Positions 8,692-16,057 of a stretch of DNA of 64,000 nucleotides are shown piece by piece; the first letter of the stretch is position 1, and each line of letters starts with the position of its first letter. The translations under genes were made by a program, and so were the position numbers. Origin of the DNA: Mycolicibacterium cosmeticum (GTDB lineage Bacteria > Actinomycetota > Actinomycetes > Mycobacteriales > Mycobacteriaceae); NCBI GenBank assembly GCA_016197365.1, contig JACPVS010000023.1, forward strand, positions 1 to 64,000, written 5' to 3'. Below the pieces are notes generated by a model that did not search any database, was not told the origin of the DNA, and saw nothing but the letters and a program-made list of their open reading frames with translations.

Positions 8692-10226
8692 AAGCGCAGA
8701 TTGCGCAGCAGGTCGTAGACCCCGGCGATCCACAGCAACAGGGGGATCACCGCGGCGATGGCCGCGCCGTCCAGCAGTTCCAGGATGCGTTTGGTGACGG
8801 GCGAGACCCGCTGCACGTCGTCGGTGGCGCCCACCAGAATCAGGGCGATCCCCGCCACCGCCGCGTAGATGGCCAGCACCAGCCACGCCGAGTGCGGATA
8901 CCACTGGCACAGCCGGATCATGACGCCGGTCGGCACCACCACGGCGACGGCCAAAAGTGCCCAGGCGCACCACCGTTCGGCGTACAGCCGGGACCGGAAG
9001 CCGCTGACCGCCGCCACCAGCCCCGCCACGATCAAGCTGTGGATGAAGAAGTGTCCCTGCTGCACCACCGCGATCGCGCCGGCCGCCAGGACCACCGCAC
9101 CCGCGGTGAGGAAACCGTTCAGCAGTTGCTTGGAGAGCTGGCTGCGCTCGCTGAGCCGGGCCGCCGACTCGGGGACCGACGCGATGATCGCCTGCCACGT
9201 CGGGCTTTCCTCATCGGCGCCGTCGGGGTGCGAAACCGGGTCCAGCAGTTCGTCATTGGCCACCGTCTCACCCGGTGCGGGGATGGGTGGCAGAGCGATA
9301 CGTGCGACGGCGACGGTCAACTTGGCCGCATTCGTCACCACGATCAGGCCGAACGCGATGGCACCGGCGGGTACCCACTCCTGGGCGCCGTACCCGTAGG
9401 CGACGGCCGCCGCGGTGAGGGCGGTGGCACCGACCGCGAGGAAGGACGACAGATCCGCACGTTTGCGTGGGCCGCCCCGGGTGGCCAGCGCGTAGAGCAG
9501 CACGACACCGGCCGCGCCGGCGATCTGGGGTGCGCCGAGTCCGTCGACATCCCTGGGCAGGGGCACCGCCAGCGCGACGGCTCCGGCCAACGCGGGAAGT
9601 GCTGCCACCAACAGGCTTTCGGCCATGTCGAGATTTCCGAAACGGTTCTTCGACAGCAGGGCGCCGCCGAGCAGACCCAACCCGAGGACGCCCAGCACCA
9701 CAGCCCACCACCAGGCGTGCCCGGCCTGAGACCATGCCAGCAGCGCCGTGATGACGACGACGGTGGAGACCACCGGAAGTGCCAGCCCGACAAAGCGGTT
9801 CAGTGCGGTACGGTCGAACACCGGCGACTCGTCGAGCACGGCGATCGCGTCGATGACATCCTCGACGAGCGGCCGGTACCGTTCGGTGCGGCTGACCGAC
9901 ACCAGCGTCAGCAGTGACCCGTCCACGACCCCGGCATCGTCGAGCGACTCGGTGGCCTTCAGCGGCGGGGCGCCCGGCCGCGCAAAGGCCCACTCGCCCT
10001 GCGCTTTGAAGTCGAACCCGGCGAGCACTTCGGCCGGGGTGTCATCGAGCAGGTCGGACAGAACGGCCACCGTCTCGTCGATGTACGTCTCGATCGAGGC
10101 GGCCGATGGCAACACCAGATCCGTCAGGCGCCGGCCGGTCAGGATGGTCACCCTGGTCGTCGACGGCCGCCCGGGCGTCACGCTCGCGGACGCGGGCGCG
10201 GCGTGTCCTGCTGAGGTGGCGGTCAA
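8688..10226 (-). CDS. eccD1: ESX-1 membrane channel subunit EccD1
   Basis: A 512-residue core subunit of the type VII secretion membrane complex. An N-terminal ubiquitin-like domain (about residues 25-110, beginning TRVTILTGRRLTDLVLP) is followed by about eleven transmembrane helices, such as VVSTVVVITALLAWSQAGHA and IAAVIPLLLWIAGVYDLL at the end. EccD dimers line the vestibule around EccB and EccC in the hexameric complex. Its start overlaps the espI stop by 4 bases. It is the last ESX gene here; M. tuberculosis has espJKLB-eccE1-mycP1 after it, but here a convergent pyrE-like gene follows at once. Confidence 0.93.
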   Translation of the reverse strand: MTATSAGHAAPASASVTPGRPSTTRVTILTGRRLTDLVLPSAASIETYIDETVAVLSDLLDDTPAEVLAGFDFKAQGEWAFARPGAPPLKATESLDDAGVVDGSLLTLVSVSRTERYRPLVEDVIDAIAVLDESPVFDRTALNRFVGLALPVVSTVVVITALLAWSQAGHAWWWAVVLGVLGLGLLGGALLSKNRFGNLDMAESLLVAALPALAGAVALAVPLPRDVDGLGAPQIAGAAGVVLLYALATRGGPRKRADLSSFLAVGATALTAAAVAYGYGAQEWVPAGAIAFGLIVVTNAAKLTVAVARIALPPIPAPGETVANDELLDPVSHPDGADEESPTWQAIIASVPESAARLSERSQLSKQLLNGFLTAGAVVLAAGAIAVVQQGHFFIHSLIVAGLVAAVSGFRSRLYAERWCAWALLAVAVVVPTGVMIRLCQWYPHSAWLVLAIYAAVAGIALILVGATDDVQRVSPVTKRILELLDGAAIAAVIPLLLWIAGVYDLLRNLRF

Positions 10227-11623
10227 CGACGTTCGAGGCGGTCGAAGTCGTCGGACAGCGCCGCGGCGAGTTCGACGATCCGGCGCTGGAAGGTGCTGCC
10301 GAGCAACTCCAACTGAATCTCGGTGCCCGCGGCGATGTGCTTGTCCCAGGGCAGGACGATGACCCGGCCGGGTGCCACGTGCCGCTCGAACTGCTGCACC
10401 AGGTCTTCCACGTCAATGTTGGTCTTACCCGGCGTGACGTGGTTGATGACGACGCACGACCGGCCCAGCAGATCCTGATATCCGTTCTGCCGCAACCAGT
10501 CCATGGTGACCGCGGCCTGGCGGGCCCCGTCGATGGAGGCGCTCGCGACGATCACCAGACCCGACACGGTGGACAGCACGCCGCGCGAGGCCGGCTGAAA
10601 CAACCCGGCGCCACAGTCGGCCAGCACCAAATTGTAGTAGCGCGAGACGATGCCGACCGCGCCCTTCCAGTCGTCGTCGTTGAATTCCCGGCGAGCCGCG
10701 CTGTATTCCTCCGAGGAGAGCACCTCGAGGTTGGCGCCGTTCATGCTCGTGTAGGCACGAATGTCGTTGTACCGGGACAATTCCTGATCCGACAACAGAT
10801 CTGAGACCGTCGCGGCGGACTGCCGGCCGGCCCGATCGGCGAGATTTCCGCCGTCGGGATCGGCGTCGATCGCGAGGATGCGGTCGCCACGCACCCGGCT
10901 CAGCGCCGAGCCGAGCGCCACGGTGACGGCGGTCTTGCCGACGCCGCCCTTGAGCCCGAAGACACCGATCTGGTAGGAGTCCCTGGCGTTCCGGCGGATG
11001 CGCGCATGCAGGTCCATCTCGTAGACCTCGTCGGGCGAGAGCCCGAGGTTGATCCGGGAGAACATGTACAGCCAGTGCCGCCAGCCGCGCTGGGACGGCA
11101 TCTTGACCGCACTGCGCACCCCGACATGCGAAAGTGCGTCGATGGCACGGTGATTGCCCATGCTGGCGGCCGACGTCGGCGCCGGCTGGGCCGGGATCGG
11201 CTGGCTCTGTGACCACACCGGCTGTTCATGAGCCTCGGCGAAGACATGGCTGGGCGCCGGAGCAGGGGCCGGCCGGGCCTGCGGGGCCGGCGCGGGGCGC
11301 TGCTGCTCGTGGCGGGCACCCGACGTCTGGGCGGGCGCAGGGGTGCGCAGCATGCCGCTCTGCGCGCGCTGCGGGCCGGTGTGCTGGGCCGGACGGATCT
11401 GCTGGGTGATCTCCGCCTCGCGTGGGGCGGGTACACCCGACGCCTGGCTCTGCGTGGGAGCGATCGGCATCGACGGTGGGGTGAGCTCGTTCGCGCGCGG
11501 TGCCGATGCGTGGATCGGCATCGGAGGCGGCGTGAGCGCCGGTGCCGCACCGTCGTTTTCGCTGCTGGCCTCTCCCTCGGCTGGGCCGGCGGAGTGGAAG
11601 AGCCGGTCATAGTCGGCCGACAT
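10223..11623 (-). CDS. espI: EspI, ESX-1-associated MinD/ParA-like ATPase
   Basis: A 466-residue protein. Residues 1-165 are proline- and alanine-rich and include two copies of a TPPxMPI motif (LTPPPMPIHAS, LTPPSMPIAPT), also seen repeated in M. tuberculosis EspI. After the conserved segment SQRGWRHWLYMFSRINLGLS comes a deviant Walker A P-loop GLKGGVGKT at about 223-231 and a MinD-like domain to the end (IDADPDGGNLADR, VLADCGAG). It is shorter than the 666-residue M. tuberculosis protein because the proline-rich part is reduced. EspI links ESX-1 activity to ATP level in M. tuberculosis. Its start lies beyond a strong hairpin downstream of esxA. Confidence 0.9.
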   Translation of the reverse strand: MSADYDRLFHSAGPAEGEASSENDGAAPALTPPPMPIHASAPRANELTPPSMPIAPTQSQASGVPAPREAEITQQIRPAQHTGPQRAQSGMLRTPAPAQTSGARHEQQRPAPAPQARPAPAPAPSHVFAEAHEQPVWSQSQPIPAQPAPTSAASMGNHRAIDALSHVGVRSAVKMPSQRGWRHWLYMFSRINLGLSPDEVYEMDLHARIRRNARDSYQIGVFGLKGGVGKTAVTVALGSALSRVRGDRILAIDADPDGGNLADRAGRQSAATVSDLLSDQELSRYNDIRAYTSMNGANLEVLSSEEYSAARREFNDDDWKGAVGIVSRYYNLVLADCGAGLFQPASRGVLSTVSGLVIVASASIDGARQAAVTMDWLRQNGYQDLLGRSCVVINHVTPGKTNIDVEDLVQQFERHVAPGRVIVLPWDKHIAAGTEIQLELLGSTFQRRIVELAAALSDDFDRLERR

Positions 11624-11661
11624 GATTACCTCTCATAGGTGATACGCGATTGTGCACGCAC

Positions 11662-11700
11662 GAGGTGGGCGGACAGGCCTCAGGCTAGTCCGCCCACCTC
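11662..11700 (-). terminator. strong hairpin between esxA and espI
   Basis: A perfect 13-base inverted repeat (GAGGTGGGCGGAC / GTCCGCCCACCTC) with a 13-base loop, lying 16 bases after the esxA stop and 39 bases before espI. There is no T-tract, so it may act as an attenuator or mRNA 3'-end protector that keeps esxBA transcript levels above those of espI-eccD1. The structure is seen directly; the role is inferred. Confidence 0.65.
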
Positions 11701-11715
11701 TCTTGCACGGTGGTT

Positions 11716-12006
11716 CTAACCGGCGAACATCCCGGCGACGCCGGTTTCGGTCTGCGCCATGGTCTGCGCGGCTTCATCGACGGTCTGCGCAAGGTTCTGC
11801 AGCGCAGAGTTCAGCTCGGCGGCGGTGCTGTTCCAGCGCACCTGCAGGGCCTGGTAGGACTCCTGCGCGGCACCCGTCCAGGTCGAAGCGAGCCGGCCCA
11901 GCGAGGCCTCGCCCTCTTCGAGCAGGCTCTGGGTGGTACCCACGGAACCGTGGATGTCGGCGGCGCCGGCCATGATGGCGGCGAAGTTCCATGTCTGCTG
12001 GCTCAT
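11716..12006 (-). CDS. esxA: ESAT-6 (EsxA), secreted WXG100 substrate
   Basis: A 96-residue WXG100 protein with the turn motif WTG at residues 43-45 between two helices (IMAGAADIHGSVGTTQSLLEE and ESYQALQVRWNSTAAELNSAL). The C-terminus TMAQTETGVAGMF is almost the same as known mycobacterial EsxA. It forms a 1:1 heterodimer with EsxB and is exported through ESX-1; in pathogens it contributes to phagosomal membrane damage, in fast growers ESX-1 affects conjugation. It lies 36 bases after esxB in the same transcript. Confidence 0.95.
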   Translation of the reverse strand: MSQQTWNFAAIMAGAADIHGSVGTTQSLLEEGEASLGRLASTWTGAAQESYQALQVRWNSTAAELNSALQNLAQTVDEAAQTMAQTETGVAGMFAG

Positions 12007-12042
12007 GATGTGTTTTCTCCGTTTCTTTCGGTGGCTTGGGTG

Positions 12043-12351
12043 CTAGAGCATCCGGCTGGCGAGGGCGCTGGCCTGGTCGTCATCGGTGCTGCCGTACTGC
12101 GTGCCACCGATACCCAGGTTCTGGGAGATGTCGTCGAGCTCCCGGTTCTGCTGGATGGCGGCCTCGTGGAAGCGCAGCAGCGCGGCCTGCGCTGCGGTCG
12201 CCGACGCGCCGACCCACGCCGGCTGCAAGCCCGAGGCGGTGGCCTCGACGTGAGCCATCACGGTCCGGAGTTCGTCCGCGATCCGCTGGAAGTTGGCCGA
12301 CTCGCCCGCGATGACGGAGAGATCTGCTTCCATCCCCTGTCCTGAAGTCAT
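12043..12351 (-). CDS. esxB: CFP-10 (EsxB), secreted WXG100 partner of EsxA
   Basis: A 102-residue WXG100 protein with WVG at residues 46-48 and the type VII export signal YxxxD in the C-terminal tail (YGSTD at residues 86-90), which follows the conserved ELDDISQNLGIGG helix end. The extreme C-terminus (ASALASRML) corresponds to the tail that EccCb1 recognises in ESX-1. Position between ppe68 and esxA is the standard ESX-1 order. Confidence 0.95.
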   Translation of the reverse strand: MTSGQGMEADLSVIAGESANFQRIADELRTVMAHVEATASGLQPAWVGASATAAQAALLRFHEAAIQQNRELDDISQNLGIGGTQYGSTDDDQASALASRML

Positions 12352-12456
12352 GGTGAAGCTACCTTTCCTTTTCCTGTGTCCTCACCACGTGCTGGCGAGT
12401 CTTCCAGCCCCCTCGGCCGGGAAGTTCTTGTGTTGTCGGTGACGGCCATCGGCCGC

Positions 12457-13770
12457 CTACCAGTCGTCATCGTCTTCATCGAGACCGTGCGCCAGCGGTG
12501 AAGGGGTGGCCAGCGCTTCCCGCTTGCCACCGTCCTTCTCCCGCTGGTGCGCACCGTGCATCGGACTGCCGTTGCCGCCGCCCGCGCCGGAGCCGACCGG
12601 CGCCAAACCGGTGCCGGATCCCGCGGCGGCCGCACCGGTGGGTACCGGAGTCGACTGCGTCGGCGAGCCGACGAGACTCGACATCAGCGGCGTTCGCGCC
12701 AACGTGCCGCCCGCACCCGGCAGCGACGCGGCGCGCACCAGCCCGGCTCCCGAGGTCGCGCCCGAGCCGCCGAGCAACGGGTGTTCGGAGAACGGGCTGG
12801 CGCCGATCAGACCGAACTGCCGACCGCCACTGCCGCCCATCTGCCCGAAGATCGAACTCACTTGTTGCAGTGGCGAAGTCAGCGTTTGAGCAGTCTGCGT
12901 GACGCCCTGCGTCATCTGTTGCGGCGCCTGCATCAAGGTCTGCCCCAGCTGCGAGGCGATCTGCATGCCCTGCTGCGCCCCCTGCTGGAGGAGCTGCTCG
13001 GTCATCTGCCCTTGTTGCTTGTCCGCCTTCTGCGCCGCCCCTTGCGCCCGCTGCTCACCCTGGTTGGCGAACGCCGCCCCGCGACCCACCGTCAAACCGG
13101 CCGACTCGAGGGTGGCCTGCATGGTCGTGTGTGCGAACGCCGCCTCCCGCATCGCCGAGCCGGGAAGCGTCGCGGCGAGTTGACCGGACGCCATGCTCAG
13201 CGCCATCTCCCCGATACCCGGCATGACGATCGGCTGCGCGGGCAGGATGGGCTCGAAGATGGTGTTCGCGGTGGTCTCGGCCTGATAGCCGAACATCACC
13301 GCCGCCGCCTGCTCCCACATCCGGACGTAATCGGCTTCGTTGATACCGATCGGCACCGCGTTCACGCCGAGGAAGTTGGTGGCGTTGAGCGTCGCGTTCG
13401 TCACATGATTCATCGCGATCTCGGGCAGCGGCGGGGTGACCGCCATGGCCAGCATGTACGAGTTCGCTTGTGCGATGGCCTGCATCGCGCGTTTCTGCGA
13501 CTGCAGGGCGGCGGTGCGCAGCCACACGACCATCGGAGTGGTGGCGGTAACCGCCTGTTCACTCGCCTGGCCCTGCCACGAACCCGTCAGCGAGGCGAGG
13601 CTGGCGGCCAGCTCCTCGGCCTGAGTCTCCAACGAGATCGCCAGGGTCTCCCACGCCGCAGCCGCCTGGAACATCGGCGTCGGGCCGGCTCCAAGCATCA
13701 ATCGGCCGGTGTTGATCTCTGGTGGCAACGCTTCGTAGAACATCGCCAACATTGCGGGGACTGCAGACAT
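12457..13770 (-). CDS. ppe68: PPE68-type PPE protein
   Basis: A 437-residue PPE-family protein. The PPE motif is at residues 16-18 (ALPPEINTGRLM), and the conserved WQG of the WXG-like turn follows at about residue 65 (LTGSWQGQASEQA). Residues 1-175 form the helical PPE domain that pairs with a PE partner and binds EspG; the remainder is rich in Gln, Gly and Pro (QQGQMTEQLLQQGAQQGMQ), as in PPE68. The tail ends in acidic LDEDDDDW. It lies between pe35 and esxB, the ESX-1 arrangement. Confidence 0.92.
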   Translation of the reverse strand: MSAVPAMLAMFYEALPPEINTGRLMLGAGPTPMFQAAAAWETLAISLETQAEELAASLASLTGSWQGQASEQAVTATTPMVVWLRTAALQSQKRAMQAIAQANSYMLAMAVTPPLPEIAMNHVTNATLNATNFLGVNAVPIGINEADYVRMWEQAAAVMFGYQAETTANTIFEPILPAQPIVMPGIGEMALSMASGQLAATLPGSAMREAAFAHTTMQATLESAGLTVGRGAAFANQGEQRAQGAAQKADKQQGQMTEQLLQQGAQQGMQIASQLGQTLMQAPQQMTQGVTQTAQTLTSPLQQVSSIFGQMGGSGGRQFGLIGASPFSEHPLLGGSGATSGAGLVRAASLPGAGGTLARTPLMSSLVGSPTQSTPVPTGAAAAGSGTGLAPVGSGAGGGNGSPMHGAHQREKDGGKREALATPSPLAHGLDEDDDDW

Positions 13771-13817
13771 TGTTTGCCAGCTTCGCTCTCGTCAATTGCG
13801 CGTGAACGATGGATGAA

Positions 13818-14114
13818 TCACATGAGTGTGGCGGCGCCCTCGGCGTCCACCGTGGTGTAGATGCCCGACGACTCCAGATAGGCCGCACCGGCACGCGCCA
13901 ACTCCTGCTGAGCGAACGCGTTCAGGGCGGCGACCTGAGCGGCCTCGCTGGCAAATGCGAGGGCCGCCTGGACCGACACTTCCTCGGCTCCTGCAGGCAC
14001 GAGGGCCATGGCCTCGGCGGTCGCGGTGGTTCCCGTGGCCAGACCACGTCCACCATTGGCGACAACCTCGCCGCCGATACCCAGCACTGCGGGCGAATGT
14101 TCCATCGGTTGCAT
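13818..14114 (-). CDS. pe35: PE35-type PE protein
   Basis: A 98-residue PE-family partner of PPE68. The ATG at 14114 (MQPMEHSP) is chosen because GAGGAGG lies 8 bases upstream; an ATG 66 bases farther up lacks such a site. The two-helix PE fold is recognisable by LVPAGAEEVSVQAALAFASEAA followed by NAFAQQELARAGAAY, close to PE35. The YxxxD-like export signal is only approximate: YLESSG occurs where a tyrosine motif is expected. The classical Pro-Glu pair is not present (SPAV). Confidence 0.88.
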   Translation of the reverse strand: MQPMEHSPAVLGIGGEVVANGGRGLATGTTATAEAMALVPAGAEEVSVQAALAFASEAAQVAALNAFAQQELARAGAAYLESSGIYTTVDAEGAATLM

Positions 14115-14263
14115 GAGCAGTTCCTCCTCAACGGTTCCAAACGAGCTGGATGACATCTTCGGGATGGGGACCGCAGTCACTGCAGTGTCGCTTCAAGAAT
14201 GGACCCCCCGATCCGTTTGCTACCTCGTCGCCGTCAATTTTGCCAGGCGACCCGAAATCCATA

Positions 14264-16057
14264 CTAACCGTGGTTTTGGGGTGCTGCCGACACTTCTTCT
14301 TCCGGTGGATCGACGTAGGCCGCCTGAATGACTTCTTTGGCGTCCGGTGAGACGAGAAGTGCCTGGCCAGGCGGTCGGCGCTTGAGTTTGAACGCACTCG
14401 ACGGGAACTCGGTCTTGTCGCCGGAGAGGAACAAGGTCGGGGTCCCTGCGCCGTACGCGGCGCCGACAAAGCGGTCCATGGTGGCCCGCTGAGCCTGGCT
14501 CATCTGACACGTCACCACGAGGTGCAGACCGATGTCCGCGGCGGCGGGCAGCAGCGGCCACAGCGGCGCCATCGGGGGCAGTCCACCGGCCGCGGCCACC
14601 ACCATGTGCCAGTCGTCCACGAGCAGCACGATGTCGGGCCCCGACCACCAGGACCGGGCGCGCAGCTGGGTGGTCGTCAGGTCGGCGGGCGGGAGCCGCT
14701 GCTGGAGCAGGACGGCCAGCGCCTTGACCGATTCGTCCAGTGCGGCCGCGTTGCGGTTGATTGCTCCCGCCGCGAGCAGATGACTCTCCGGAATCGCGTC
14801 CAGCAAACCTGATCGGAAGTCACCGACCATGAACCGCACCTGATCTCGATTGTTGCGCAAGCAAATAGCTTGGGTGATCGCGTGGGCGATCCGGGTCTTC
14901 CCGGACTTGGGCGCACCGAAGATCAGCACGTGCGGTGTGCGCTGCATGTCGGTGTAGGACACCGAGAGGTCGGACTCCCGCACACCCAGCGGGATCATCC
15001 AGCGGGTGCGGTAGTCGGCGTCGGGCCCGGGCGGATTCGGATCCAGCTCGTTCAGGTAGACCCGGCTGGGCAGCACCCTGACCTGCGGCGCTTCGTCGGT
15101 GTGCAGGGAAGCGATGTGGTCCACGGCCGCGGTGATGGCCGGCACCAGGTCCGCGCCGCTGTGCACCCCGTCCAGACGGGGCACTCCGATCATCAGGTGG
15201 TGTTTCTCCATCGTGATGGCCCGGCCGGGCCGGTTGGCGGGGATGTCGCGGGTCATCCGGTCGATCTGCGTCTCGTTGACGTCGCCGAGGCGGAACTCCA
15301 CCTTTGTGCCGAGGTAGTCCCGCACCCGGGACCGCAACTCCGTCCAGCGGGGTGTGGCGATCACCGTGTGCACCCCGAAAGCCAGCCCCTGGGCCGCCAG
15401 GTCCTGGACCACCGGCTCTAGCTCGGGGAATTCGCCGACGAACGCCGGCCAGCCGTCGATGACGAGGAAGACGTCACCGAACGGGTCCTGCGATGCGGGA
15501 TGGGTCGGGTCATCACGCATCTGGCGGTATGCCGCGATCGACCCGACGCGGTACTGCTTGAAGGTCGCTTCGCGCTGCCGCAGCACGGCCTTGATCTCCG
15601 CGACGGCCCGGTTGACCCGGTCTGGCTCGGCGCGGGTGGCGACGCCGCCTACGTGCGGCAGGCCCTCCAGGTACATCAGGCCGCCACCACCCATGTCGAC
15701 GCAGTAGAACTGCACCTGCCGCGGGGTATGGGTGGCCGCGGCGGACAGCACCAAGGTCTGCAGGAAGGTGGACTTGCCCGTCTGCGGTGCCCCGCCGATG
15801 GCGATGTTGCCGCCGGCTCCGGAGACGTCGATGCCCCAGACCTCTTGCCGGTGGCGCCGCGGCTCATCCATGATGCCCAGGCCGAAACGCAACGGCTGCC
15901 CGTGATCCCGCTCGACGAGTTCGTTCACCGGGGTGGGATCGGCGAGCGGCGGCAGCCACATCTTGTAAGCCCGGACATCACCGGTGGTCAGCTGTTCGAG
16001 GACCACCTCGCGCAGCACACGCGGGTCGCCGAGATCGGTCATCCCGTTGGTCATCAC
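14264..16057 (-). CDS. eccCb1: ESX-1 FtsK/SpoIIIE ATPase EccCb1
   Basis: A 597-residue cytosolic half of the split EccC ATPase. Two FtsK/SpoIIIE-type domains are visible, with Walker A motifs GGAPQTGKST (about 88-97) and GAPKSGKTR (about 381-389) and Walker B strands DVFLVIDGW and DIVLLVDDW. The split of EccC into Ca and Cb is specific to ESX-1 in mycobacteria. The C-terminal domain binds the tail of EsxB. The start overlaps the eccCa1 stop by 4 bases; a 149-base spacer separates it from pe35, which may hold a separate promoter for the substrate genes. Confidence 0.94.
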   Translation of the reverse strand: MMTNGMTDLGDPRVLREVVLEQLTTGDVRAYKMWLPPLADPTPVNELVERDHGQPLRFGLGIMDEPRRHRQEVWGIDVSGAGGNIAIGGAPQTGKSTFLQTLVLSAAATHTPRQVQFYCVDMGGGGLMYLEGLPHVGGVATRAEPDRVNRAVAEIKAVLRQREATFKQYRVGSIAAYRQMRDDPTHPASQDPFGDVFLVIDGWPAFVGEFPELEPVVQDLAAQGLAFGVHTVIATPRWTELRSRVRDYLGTKVEFRLGDVNETQIDRMTRDIPANRPGRAITMEKHHLMIGVPRLDGVHSGADLVPAITAAVDHIASLHTDEAPQVRVLPSRVYLNELDPNPPGPDADYRTRWMIPLGVRESDLSVSYTDMQRTPHVLIFGAPKSGKTRIAHAITQAICLRNNRDQVRFMVGDFRSGLLDAIPESHLLAAGAINRNAAALDESVKALAVLLQQRLPPADLTTTQLRARSWWSGPDIVLLVDDWHMVVAAAGGLPPMAPLWPLLPAAADIGLHLVVTCQMSQAQRATMDRFVGAAYGAGTPTLFLSGDKTEFPSSAFKLKRRPPGQALLVSPDAKEVIQAAYVDPPEEEVSAAPQNHG

